DNA of 64,000 nt from JALYTZ01 sp036559125 (GTDB lineage: Bacteria > Vulcanimicrobiota > Vulcanimicrobiia > Vulcanimicrobiales > Vulcanimicrobiaceae): assembly GCA_036559125.1 (NCBI GenBank), contig DATBTT010000056.1, positions 62,001 to 126,000 on the forward strand. Direction: 5' to 3'. The position numbers and the translations under genes are program-made. Below are positions 52,304-59,964 of the stretch, piece by piece; position 1 is the stretch's first letter, and each line of letters starts with the position of its first letter. The notes below the pieces were generated by a model. That model was given only the letters and a program-made list of their open reading frames with translations. It searched no databases and had not been told where the DNA came from.

Positions 52304-52918
52304 ATGATACGGCATGTCGTAACGGCTTTGCGGTTTACCGCCATAACGGCGTTGCTGTTTGGAATCGCCTACCCGATTGCGATGACGGGTCTCGCGCAAA
52401 CCGTTTTCCCAGCCCAGGCCAACGGTTCGATCGTTCGGTTCCACGGCCGCGTCGTAGGGTCGGATATCGTCGGTCAGCTTTGGCTGCAACCCCAGTATTT
52501 TCACGGACGCCCATCGGCCGCCGGCAAGCGGGGATACGATCCCACCGCCACCGGTGGAACGAACCTCGGTCCTACTTCGAAGAAGTTGATCGCAACCACC
52601 AAAACTGCGCTCGCGCAACTGCGCGGTCAAAACCCCGGCGCGGCCGGCCCTCCGCCGATCGACCTCGTAACCTCGAGCGGCAGCGGCATCGACCCCGACA
52701 TCAGTCCCGAAGCCGCCTACTATCAAGCGCCGCGAATTGCCGCCACGCGTCACATGTCGCTGCGCGCGGTAAAACGACTGATAGCGCAACGCGTACGAGG
52801 TCGCGCCTTCGGCTTCTTAGGCGAGCCCCGTGTCAACGTGCTCTCGCTCAACACCGCGCTCGAAGCTAGTCGGCGCCTTCGAGTTCTTGGACGCCCTCGT
52901 GACGGCGTGCCAAAATGA
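52304..52918 (+). CDS. kdpC: Potassium-transporting ATPase subunit KdpC
   Basis: 204 residues. One N-terminal transmembrane helix (FTAITALLFGIAYPIAMTGLA), then the conserved FHGRPSAAGKRGYDP..GGTNLGPTS block and DLVTSSGSGIDPDISPEAAYYQ. The normal end, VNVLSLNTALE, is followed by an extra tail of about 17 basic residues (ASRRLRVLGRPRDGVPK) that is encoded within the convergent KdpD-like gene. The overlap is 53 bp. Confidence 0.95.
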   Translation: MIRHVVTALRFTAITALLFGIAYPIAMTGLAQTVFPAQANGSIVRFHGRVVGSDIVGQLWLQPQYFHGRPSAAGKRGYDPTATGGTNLGPTSKKLIATTKTALAQLRGQNPGAAGPPPIDLVTSSGSGIDPDISPEAAYYQAPRIAATRHMSLRAVKRLIAQRVRGRAFGFLGEPRVNVLSLNTALEASRRLRVLGRPRDGVPK

Positions 52919-55025
52919 GGAGTTCGCGGGCGCCCGAATCGATCAAGCGGCGGGCGAAGGCGTTGGGCTGCGGCCAGCGCGGGTTGCGCAACGTTCCTCC
53001 GACCGCAACCGTGGTCTCGGCGCGCTCGCGGGCGAGGTCGAGCACGCGGTGCGGGGGATCGGCGCTGCGATCGTGATACCACGTGCCGCCGGCCGCCTTG
53101 GCCGCAGATTCCAATATTGCGAGCACCGCGGCGTCGGGATGCTCGTTGCTCGCTGCGATATGCGTGACGGCGAAGTCGATGCTCAATCGTTTGGCGATTT
53201 TGGAACAACGCGTTATCAGCGCAATATCGCTCTCACGCGCGGCGATCGTGAGCAACAGCCGTTCGAACGGAGCGCAGACGCGCTCCCGATCCTTTGCACG
53301 CATGGCCTCCCGCACCGCAAGCTCGCGCAATGCGCGCAGGTTATCCGTGCGAAAAAAATTGGCGAGGGCGGTTTCGATACGCTCCTGCGGATAAACCTTG
53401 CCCTCACGGAGGCGTTCGCGCAATGTCTCGGGGGTAACGTCGATCAAGATGACCTCGTCGGCGAGCGCCAACAGGCCGTCGGGCAGCGTTTCCCGCACCG
53501 TCGTCCCGGTCAGGCGGAAGACCGCGTCACCGAGCGCTTCGAGGTGCTGCACGTTGAGCGTTGTAATGACGTCGATGCCGGCTCGCAAGACCGCGAGAAC
53601 GTCTTCATAGCGTTTGCGCGAGGTCGTGCCGGGCGCGTTGGTGTGAGCGAGTTCGTCGATAAGAGCGACCTTGGGATGACGAGCGATCAGCGCGTCGCGA
53701 TCGAACTCCTCGTAGTGCACGCCGCCGGACTCCGTTTTTTTCCGCGGCAGCACTTCGAGGCCGGCGACCAAGTCTTGGGTCTCTCGGCGTCCGTGGGTCT
53801 CGATGAACGCAGCTACCACGTCGATGCCGTCGCTGCGCAACTGATGTGCGCGATCGAGCATCGCCATGGTCTTGCCGGAACCCGCGGTCGCGCCCAGGTA
53901 CACCGTCAGCTTTCCGTACCCGATGCGCAGACGGTCGCCGAGCGCGCCCGAGAGTCGCGACGAGAGGGGTGGCTTCGAGATGAACGTTTGATCGACGCCG
54001 ACGATGAAAACGTCGCGATCGACCTTTTTATTCGCGATCCGTTTGGCGAATTTGCTCATCGGCACGGCGACCAGCGACGCGCGCAACTCGTCGATATCGG
54101 CGGCGCAACCTTCGACGTCGCCAGGGAAGACTTCGGCTTCGTACTCGCCGTGGGAAAGCGCCGCGAACTCTTCGACGCTGACATTTGGCGCCGTATGTAC
54201 TTCGAGCGCGAGGTCCAACGCCGACGCGATTGCCGCCGTGCGGCGGATGAACGGAACCGGGTTGAAGCCGGGAAGGACGATGGCGGCCGCGGTGGACACC
54301 GCATCGGCGGAAACGGCGGGAATCGTCAGATCGTCGATCGTGCGCAGCAAGAGTTCGCGCAACGCATGCAGCGTCTGCGTCTTGAACGGTCCTGCAAGCG
54401 CGCGCTGCACGTCGTCATCGTGCACGATCTTCTGCGACTGAAGGCGGCGCTGCAACAGTTGCGGCGAGATGTCGAGCGCGATTACTTCGTCCGCGGATTT
54501 GAGAAACGATATCGGGACGATTTCGCGGACCGGAAATCCGGTCGCCACTTCGGCGACGGGCGCGGCCGTTTCGAGATGCGCGATGTTGAAGGCGCCGACT
54601 ACGGAAACGCCGCGCTCGCGCAGGGCCAAGGCGTCTTGCCAGCGCTTCGCATTCGCGGAACCCGGCAAGTTCGTGTGAGCGAGTTCGTCGAGGACCACCA
54701 GATCGAGGTGCATCGCGAGTGCCGCCTCGAAGTCGAATTCGGGAAACGAGTCGCCGCCGACTTGTACGGTGCGCGGCGGCACGTGGGGGATGGCGGCCGC
54801 AAGACGCTCCAATTCGGGGCGCCCCTTCGTTTCGATCCAGCCAATCGCAACGTTTCTCCCGGCAAGGATCGCCCGGTGGGCGTCGTCGAGCAGGCGCCGG
54901 GTCTTTCCGGCTCCCGAAGCGGCCGCGATGTATACCTGCAGGCGTGGTCTCGATCCAAGCTCGTCGATGGCGCGCTGCCCGGCGGCCCGCCGTCGATCTT
55001 CAATGCCCAGCTGTTCTCGGCTCAT
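52866..55025 (-). CDS. Tandemly duplicated KdpD sensor (KdpD-USP x2) lacking a histidine kinase
   Basis: 719 residues. Two KdpD N-terminal modules, about 28-235 and 372-590. Each has Walker A (YIAAASGAGKT; YLGATAGSGKT) and the signature DELAHTN (VVLDELAHTNLPGS; ALIDELAHTNAPGT), and each is followed by a USP-like region. The second module is closer to canonical KdpD (TTLNVQHLEAL); the first is diverged. A normal KdpD continues into four transmembrane helices, GAF and kinase; here the chain simply ends. It is likely a soluble ATP/c-di-nucleotide/K+ sensor that signals to the kinase divergently encoded 80 bp away. Convergent with kdpC. Confidence 0.85.
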   Translation of the reverse strand: MSREQLGIEDRRRAAGQRAIDELGSRPRLQVYIAAASGAGKTRRLLDDAHRAILAGRNVAIGWIETKGRPELERLAAAIPHVPPRTVQVGGDSFPEFDFEAALAMHLDLVVLDELAHTNLPGSANAKRWQDALALRERGVSVVGAFNIAHLETAAPVAEVATGFPVREIVPISFLKSADEVIALDISPQLLQRRLQSQKIVHDDDVQRALAGPFKTQTLHALRELLLRTIDDLTIPAVSADAVSTAAAIVLPGFNPVPFIRRTAAIASALDLALEVHTAPNVSVEEFAALSHGEYEAEVFPGDVEGCAADIDELRASLVAVPMSKFAKRIANKKVDRDVFIVGVDQTFISKPPLSSRLSGALGDRLRIGYGKLTVYLGATAGSGKTMAMLDRAHQLRSDGIDVVAAFIETHGRRETQDLVAGLEVLPRKKTESGGVHYEEFDRDALIARHPKVALIDELAHTNAPGTTSRKRYEDVLAVLRAGIDVITTLNVQHLEALGDAVFRLTGTTVRETLPDGLLALADEVILIDVTPETLRERLREGKVYPQERIETALANFFRTDNLRALRELAVREAMRAKDRERVCAPFERLLLTIAARESDIALITRCSKIAKRLSIDFAVTHIAASNEHPDAAVLAILESAAKAAGGTWYHDRSADPPHRVLDLARERAETTVAVGGTLRNPRWPQPNAFARRLIDSGARELLILARRHEGVQELEGAD

Positions 55026-55105
55026 TACGTCCGCAAGCCTTCGCCCTCACCCGCGAGCCCTCCGCCGCAGGGGCTGGAAGTACCGGCGCGAACGCCGCCA
55101 GAGCC

Positions 55106-56683
55106 GTGAGCGCTCGGGGCACAGCGATCCTTTGTTACCTCCTCATCGCAATCGCCTGGATCGTCGATCTTCTAACGCCGCAACTTTTCGTGACGGCGAT
55201 TCTTCTCAACGGTCCGATCGCGCTCAGCGGTCTTGCGCTCCGTCCGCGCTTGACGGTGGCGCTCGTCGCCGCCGCGCAATTGGCCAATCTGTTTGCCGGC
55301 TACGTCAATGGCGCGCGAGACGGATATCATTGGCAATCGATCGCCGTCGGCGATCGCATTCTTGCGGCCGCCTCGTTTCTGCTGGTCGGGTATCTTACGG
55401 TTCGAGCGCAAGAGTTTGCACGAAGCTCCGGAATAGCGCGCGAGCGCGAGCGGCGTGCGGCCTCCGAAGTGCGGCTGCGTCGCGCACTCGATGCGGTGCA
55501 CGCGAGTCTCAATGTCGAACTGGTTCTTCGCGCGATTCTGCGCGAGGCGCTCTCCTTGCTGCGGGCCCGAACCGGGAATCTCATCGTGCGGACGTCGGCC
55601 CTCGACCTTCCGGAGACGTTCGCGTTCGAACGTGCGGGGAGCGATGTTACGGTAGAACGGCGCGGCCTCGATTCGCTCGCCGGCTCGCTGGTGCAACGCG
55701 TCGCCGGCGCAGCACGAGTCGTGCGGTTCGGTCCTGAGGATACGATCGCGAATGCCCTCGCCGAGCGGGCGGGCGCGCGCGCGCTCATCGCCGCGCCGGT
55801 CGCCGCCGGTGAAATATCGGCTGTGCTGCTACTTTTCGACGATCGCGCAGGCTTCGATTCGGAAAGCGAGGCGCTACTCGCGCAATTCGCCGCCGGAGCG
55901 GCCCTTTCGCTGCAGCAAGCCCGGTTGTTCGAACGGCTGGGCGCGCAGAACGATGAAATAGTACGACAGAAGAATGCGCTGCAAGAACGCGGCGGCGTGA
56001 TACGCGATATCGTGTACGCCTTGGCGCACGACCTGCGCACCCCGCTTGCCGCGGCGCGCGTCACCATGCGGCAGGCGCTCGACGGCGCGTATGGGGAGCT
56101 TCCCGCAACCTATCGCACTATTTTGCAGACGTCGCTGGCCAGCAACGACGACGTCGTCAGGCTCGTCGAAACGCTCCTGCTAGTGGCTCGATACGAATCG
56201 GGTGAAGACTCGACGGTGCGCGATCCGGTCGATCTGAGCGAGCAATCGCGTCGAGTCGCGGACGAACTACGACCGATTTCCGTCGAAAAATGCGTTACAT
56301 TGGAGGTCGAATCGAGTGACGAGCCCGCGATCGTAATGGGGGATGCGCCCGAGCTGCGGCGCGCGCTGAGCAACCTTGCGGCAAATGCAATCGCCGCGAC
56401 GCCTACCGGCGGCCGCGTCGTGCTGCGCGTTAACCGCGACGCGGCGCACGTGCGGGCCGAGATAGAAGACACCGGCTACGGCATACCCGTCGAGCACCGG
56501 CAGCGGTTGTTCGAACGGTTCGGCAGAAGTGACGGCGAGATGGGAAGTGGAACCGGCCTCGGTCTCTACATCGTGCGCCGCATTGCCGAAAAGCACGGCG
56601 GAACGGTCTCGTACGAACCGCGTGCCGCGGGCGGCAGTCGTTTTACGCTGGCATTTCCGGGCATCTCGGACGCTCATGACTAA
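55106..56683 (+). CDS. Membrane histidine kinase with GAF domain, probable kinase half of a split KdpD
   Basis: 525 residues from GTG 55106 (start approximate, weak ribosome site). Order: four hydrophobic helices (about 5-105, as in the KdpD DUF4118 region), a short coiled coil, GAF (about 135-285), HisKA with H308 in YALAHDLRTPLAAAR, and HATPase with NLAANAIAAT, DTGYGIP and GTGLGLYIV. This is the arrangement of the C-terminal half of KdpD, while its N-terminal half is in the divergent gene. It overlaps the regulator gene by 8 bp. Confidence 0.85.
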   Translation: MSARGTAILCYLLIAIAWIVDLLTPQLFVTAILLNGPIALSGLALRPRLTVALVAAAQLANLFAGYVNGARDGYHWQSIAVGDRILAAASFLLVGYLTVRAQEFARSSGIARERERRAASEVRLRRALDAVHASLNVELVLRAILREALSLLRARTGNLIVRTSALDLPETFAFERAGSDVTVERRGLDSLAGSLVQRVAGAARVVRFGPEDTIANALAERAGARALIAAPVAAGEISAVLLLFDDRAGFDSESEALLAQFAAGAALSLQQARLFERLGAQNDEIVRQKNALQERGGVIRDIVYALAHDLRTPLAAARVTMRQALDGAYGELPATYRTILQTSLASNDDVVRLVETLLLVARYESGEDSTVRDPVDLSEQSRRVADELRPISVEKCVTLEVESSDEPAIVMGDAPELRRALSNLAANAIAATPTGGRVVLRVNRDAAHVRAEIEDTGYGIPVEHRQRLFERFGRSDGEMGSGTGLGLYIVRRIAEKHGGTVSYEPRAAGGSRFTLAFPGISDAHD

Positions 56684-57314
56684 TCGCGCGCGTTTGGTCA
56701 TAGTCGAAGATCATGCGCTGACGCGCGCCGGTCTGCGTACGGCATTGTGCGAGCGTTTTGAGATCGTCGCCGAGGCTGCCGACGGGATAGCCGGATGGGA
56801 CGCCATCGTTGCCCAACGGCCGGACGTGGCCGTTATCGATATCGGTCTACCCGGTATGGACGGCATCGAGCTAACGCATCGCATCCGGCGTCAATTCCCC
56901 GATACGCGCGTGGTCATCGTGACGATGATCGATCTCGAACGCGAAGTCATCGCGGCGCTGGCCGCGGGCGCGGACGCCTATCTGCTAAAAACGGCCGAAC
57001 CTCATCGCGTCGTGGCCGCGGTCGAGATCGCGCGCGACGGCGGCGCATACTTCGATCCGCAGATCGCGCACCTGGTGCTCGCGCGATTTTCCGGCAGCGG
57101 CACGGGCAACGCCGCACACGACTCACCGCTGTCGTCGCGTGAAACGGAGATCTTACGTCTTATTGCCGACGGAGTCGGTAATGCCGAAATCGGCGACCGC
57201 CTGCACATCGGCCTCGGCACGGTGAAGGGCCACGTGCGCGATATCTTGGAGAAACTCTCGGCCGCGGACCGAACGCAGGCCGCGGTAGTCGCGTTGCGGC
57301 GCGGCCTTATTTAG
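56676..57314 (+). CDS. NarL/LuxR-type response regulator paired with the Kdp-locus kinase
   Basis: 212 residues from ATG 56676. Receiver domain with E11/D12 acidic pair, phosphoacceptor D55 (AVIDIGLPGMDG) and K105 region (AYLLKTAEP); then a LuxR helix-turn-helix (LSSRETEILRLIADGVGNAE and LHIGLGTVKGHVRDILEKL). Normal Kdp systems use the OmpR-type KdpE; this one is from a different class. It overlaps the kinase and converges on the TrkA gene by 8 bp. Confidence 0.93.
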   Translation: MTNRARLVIVEDHALTRAGLRTALCERFEIVAEAADGIAGWDAIVAQRPDVAVIDIGLPGMDGIELTHRIRRQFPDTRVVIVTMIDLEREVIAALAAGADAYLLKTAEPHRVVAAVEIARDGGAYFDPQIAHLVLARFSGSGTGNAAHDSPLSSRETEILRLIADGVGNAEIGDRLHIGLGTVKGHVRDILEKLSAADRTQAAVVALRRGLI

Positions 57315-57996
57315 GAGCGCCGCCGGTCAGCAGCAGGCGCAGTTGCTCGGCCGCCCCGTCGCGTACGATGGCGATCACTTTGTCGCTCGAGTGCAACTCC
57401 GTGTCACTGGTCGGAATTACGAGATCGTCTTCGCCCCGGATTACTGCCACGATAATGCTGTTGCGGGGAAAATCGACGTCGCTGACGCGCTTGCCGTCGA
57501 CGGGCGAATTGGCGGGTATTCCCACCTTGATCATCTGCATCTGACCCTTGCCGAAGAGATGCATCGTCTCGATATTCGTGCCGCGCGAGGCGCTAACGTG
57601 TTCGTTCAGTACGTCGAGAATTATTTCGGTGGACGAGATGACCGTGATCGGATCCCCGGTGTCGAGCGATTCGAAGATGAGCTTGTTACGCGGGTTGTTG
57701 ACGCGAGCGATGCAGCGCGCCTTCGTTTTTTTCTTGGCGATCAAGCAGACCACGAGATTGTCTTCGTCATCGCCGGTATCCGCAACGACGACGTCGGCGC
57801 GTCCTACGCCGGCCTGCTCCAATACGAGCGGATCGCATCCGTCACCCACCACCGTCGCATTGGTTTCCAGCAGCGCCTCAAGCTCTTTTGCCTTGCGCTC
57901 TTGCTTTTCGACCACGACCACTTCGTGATTTTGTTGCAGCAGCGCGCGGGTCAGATACGATCCCACCTTGCCGCCGCCGACGATCAGAACGAACAT
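57307..57996 (-). CDS. TrkA-type K+ transport regulator (RCK, TrkA-N plus TrkA-C), copy 1
   Basis: 229 residues: Rossmann NAD-binding GGGKVGSYLTRALLQQNHEVVVVE at the N-terminus with acidic E after beta-2, then a TrkA-C domain (VGIPANSPVDGKRVSDVDFP). These bind NAD(H)/ATP and gate a K+ channel or Trk-type symporter. ATG 57996 abuts the stop of copy 2. No TrkH/KtrB partner is in the window. Confidence 0.9.
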   Translation of the reverse strand: MFVLIVGGGKVGSYLTRALLQQNHEVVVVEKQERKAKELEALLETNATVVGDGCDPLVLEQAGVGRADVVVADTGDDEDNLVVCLIAKKKTKARCIARVNNPRNKLIFESLDTGDPITVISSTEIILDVLNEHVSASRGTNIETMHLFGKGQMQMIKVGIPANSPVDGKRVSDVDFPRNSIIVAVIRGEDDLVIPTSDTELHSSDKVIAIVRDGAAEQLRLLLTGGAPK

Positions 57997-58668
57997 CTAT
58001 GCGCTCACCTTGGATGGGGCCGCGGTACCGAACATTTGCGCGAATTCGCTGATCGCTTCGGGCGCTACGATGGCGTTGATCTCGTCGCCTTCGGTCAGTT
58101 CCGAATCGTTGGCGGCGACGCGCACCGTTTTACCCGAACGAATTGCGGCGATGCGAATGAGACCAGGCTTCTCGACGTCGCCCACGTGTTTTCCAGCATG
58201 GGCGGAGCCGACGATCGCCGTGAGCGAGGTGACTTTGCCGAAATCGAAAGACTGCAACGTTTCCCACGGCGCGTCCATAAGCATGTCGCGAATCATCTTC
58301 GCACCGATGGTCGTTGGACAGACCGTGTCGATTCCGAGGTCGCGGTACATCAGCCCGCGTGGAGGGTCGTAGATCCGGCAGACGATTTTCTTGATGTGAA
58401 ACATGCGCTGCGCAATGAGCGCGGCCATGACGTTGCGGTTGTCGCCATTGGTGACCGCGATAAAACCGTCGGTTGAAGCCGCGCCGGCTCGCTTGAGTAC
58501 GTCGTAGTCGATGCCGGTACCGACGACGACGTGGCCTTTGAAGTTTTGACCGAGCCGCCGGAAGGCGTTCGGGTCTTCGTCGATCACGGTGACGTCGTTC
58601 GTGTCGGCGTCGAGGAGCTTCGCGAGGGTGGAACCGACACGTCCGCACCCGACGATGAGATATCTCAT
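57997..58668 (-). CDS. TrkA-type K+ transport regulator (RCK, TrkA-N plus TrkA-C), copy 2
   Basis: 223 residues from ATG 58668 (MRYLIVGCGRVGSTLAKLLD); a longer frame upstream would run through the tRNA gene and is rejected. NAD-binding loop GCGRVGS, acidic VIDEDPNA, and a TrkA-C domain (GLIRIAAIRSGKTVRVAAND). Paralogous to copy 1; together they may act as a heteromeric ring. They are in one operon with no spacer. Confidence 0.9.
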   Translation of the reverse strand: MRYLIVGCGRVGSTLAKLLDADTNDVTVIDEDPNAFRRLGQNFKGHVVVGTGIDYDVLKRAGAASTDGFIAVTNGDNRNVMAALIAQRMFHIKKIVCRIYDPPRGLMYRDLGIDTVCPTTIGAKMIRDMLMDAPWETLQSFDFGKVTSLTAIVGSAHAGKHVGDVEKPGLIRIAAIRSGKTVRVAANDSELTEGDEINAIVAPEAISEFAQMFGTAAPSKVSA

Positions 58669-58685
58669 GAGCGGCCTGACCTTCG

Positions 58686-58705
58686 AGGCTCGTTGGAGCG
58701 AGCCT
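58686..58705. other. Inverted repeat in the TrkA leader
   Basis: AGGCTCG-TTGGAG-CGAGCCT, a perfect 7-bp stem, 18 bases upstream of the TrkA copy 2 start on the minus strand and about 70 bp before the tRNA. It may be an operator or an mRNA hairpin. Confidence 0.4.
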
Positions 58706-58776
58706 GTCTTGCGGCACGATACGCCCGGTGCGTTGCAGGAAGGCACCTCGGACGCCCGAACCAATGGGAGTTTTTC

Positions 58777-58853
58777 CGGGGCGTGGCTCAGCTTGGTAGA
58801 GCGCTTCGTTCGGGACGAAGAGGTCGCTGGTTCGAATCCAGTCGCCCCGACCA
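58777..58853 (+). tRNA. tRNA-Pro(CGG)
   Basis: 77-nt cloverleaf: acceptor CGGGGCG / CGCCCCG, D arm around GGCTCAGCTTGGTAGAGC, anticodon stem CTTCG / CGAAG with loop TTCGGGA (anticodon CGG, reading CCG), T arm CTGG-TTCGAAT-CCAG, discriminator A, and CCA encoded at 58851-58853. Transcribed toward the Clp N-domain gene, and closed by the hairpin at 58859. Confidence 0.95.
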
Positions 58854-58858
58854 TAAAA

Positions 58859-58887
58859 CCCCAAAAATTGCTAAACAGTTTTTGGGG
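58859..58887. terminator. Terminator hairpin after tRNA-Pro
   Basis: CCCCAAAAA (58859-58867) pairs with TTTTTGGGG (58879-58887) around an 11-base loop. It lies 6 bp after the tRNA CCA. Its own run of T is inside the stem, so the strength is uncertain. Confidence 0.6.
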
Positions 58888-58918
58888 AATCCCCCTCCAG
58901 TCACCGCCAGCGGGAAGA

Positions 58919-59326
58919 GTGTTTTCGAGATTTAGCGCCGCCTCTCGACGCGTGCTTCGCGCCGCCGAACAAGAGTGCCGCAACCATAACCATTATTACG
59001 TGGGAGCCGAGCACGTGCTGCTCGCCCTTCTCGAGGAACACGACATGGCGGTAATCGAGCGCTTGAGCGAGGACCGCATCGAGCTGGCTGAGGTTCATGC
59101 CGAGGTTCGTCGTGCGCTCGGAACCGGCGAAGATCGCTCGTGGGAGGGCATCCTCGTGACGCCGCGCGTACGTAAGATCGTGGCGCTGGCCGAAGAGCAA
59201 GCGTCCAATCGCGACGTGGACCCGGTCGACATTTTCGACGCGATGCGCAAGGAGGGCGGAAGCCTCGCTGCGGAAATCGTGCGCCGCGCCAAGGCCGGCC
59301 GTAACGCCGCCGCCGCACCCGAGTAA
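58919..59326 (+). CDS. Stand-alone Clp N-terminal domain protein
   Basis: 135 residues from GTG 58919, which gives FSRFSAASRRVLRAAEQECR, the usual opening of a Clp N-domain (M-F-x-R-F-x-x-x-A-R-x-V). NHYYVGAEHVLLALLEEHD and TPRVRKIVALAEEQAS are the two repeats. There is no AAA+ ATPase part, so it is a free substrate- or adaptor-binding module like ClpS-type or ClpC-N relatives. Longer readings upstream would span the tRNA. DedA follows after 8 bp. Confidence 0.8.
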   Translation: MFSRFSAASRRVLRAAEQECRNHNHYYVGAEHVLLALLEEHDMAVIERLSEDRIELAEVHAEVRRALGTGEDRSWEGILVTPRVRKIVALAEEQASNRDVDPVDIFDAMRKEGGSLAAEIVRRAKAGRNAAAAPE

Positions 59327-59334
59327 GGAATCCC

Positions 59335-59964
59335 GTGCAGCACTTCACGACCTTCGCGCTACAACTGGTAGACCACGTCGGGTACCTGGGCCTGTTCATC
59401 GCCCTGATGCTTGGTAACGTCGGCGCGCCGGTGGGCGCCGAAGTCCTGGTCCCCGCTGCCGGCGCCTTGGTCGCAACCGGACACCTGCCCAGCCTGTGGC
59501 TCACGGTCGCGATCGCAGTGGCCGGCGAGCTGGCCGGTCAGAGCATTTCGTACGCAATCGGGTACTATGGCGGCCGCCCGTTCGTGGCGCGGTTCGGCAA
59601 GTACGTTCGCTTCCACGAATCCGAGCTGGAGCGGGTCGAAGGGTTTTTCGCGCGTTTTGGGAGCTTTGCGATTTTCATCTGTCGATTCGTCCCCGTGATC
59701 CGCGGCATCGTCGGCATTCCCGCCGGGATCGCGGAGATGTCGCTTCCGGCATTTTATCTGTGGTCGTTTCTGGGCTCGCTGGTATTCTGCGGCGGTCTGG
59801 TGCTACTCGGTAATTCCCTCGGCAATCACATCGATCAACTGACGCCGCTGCTGCACCGGTTCGGCCTCATCGTGCTGGCGGTCGTCGTGCTCGCGGTAAT
59901 CGTCGGCGCGATCGTCGCGCAGCGCCGCTCGAAAGCCGTCGTGCAACCTCACAACCCGTCGTAG
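59335..59964 (+). CDS. DedA-family membrane protein
   Basis: 209 residues, GTG start. About five hydrophobic segments. The family motif ICRFVPVIRGIVGIPAGIAEM contains the conserved Arg residues needed for function, and GAPVGAEVLVPAAGAL is the first re-entrant helix. DedA proteins act in lipid-carrier or phospholipid flipping (undecaprenyl-phosphate recycling in some). The end overlaps the convergent helicase by 16 bp. Confidence 0.9.
   Translation: MQHFTTFALQLVDHVGYLGLFIALMLGNVGAPVGAEVLVPAAGALVATGHLPSLWLTVAIAVAGELAGQSISYAIGYYGGRPFVARFGKYVRFHESELERVEGFFARFGSFAIFICRFVPVIRGIVGIPAGIAEMSLPAFYLWSFLGSLVFCGGLVLLGNSLGNHIDQLTPLLHRFGLIVLAVVVLAVIVGAIVAQRRSKAVVQPHNPS

Noticed and set aside
52830..55109. 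Plus-strand open frame of 759 codons opposite the KdpD-like gene
   Set aside because: Composition is Arg/Asp/Val-rich and repetitive with no domain. The minus strand encodes clear KdpD modules; this is a high-GC shadow.
58589..58918. Longer N-terminus for the Clp N-domain protein and, on the other strand, for TrkA copy 2
   Set aside because: Both extensions read through the tRNA-Pro gene; the internal starts at 58919 and 58668 match family N-termini.
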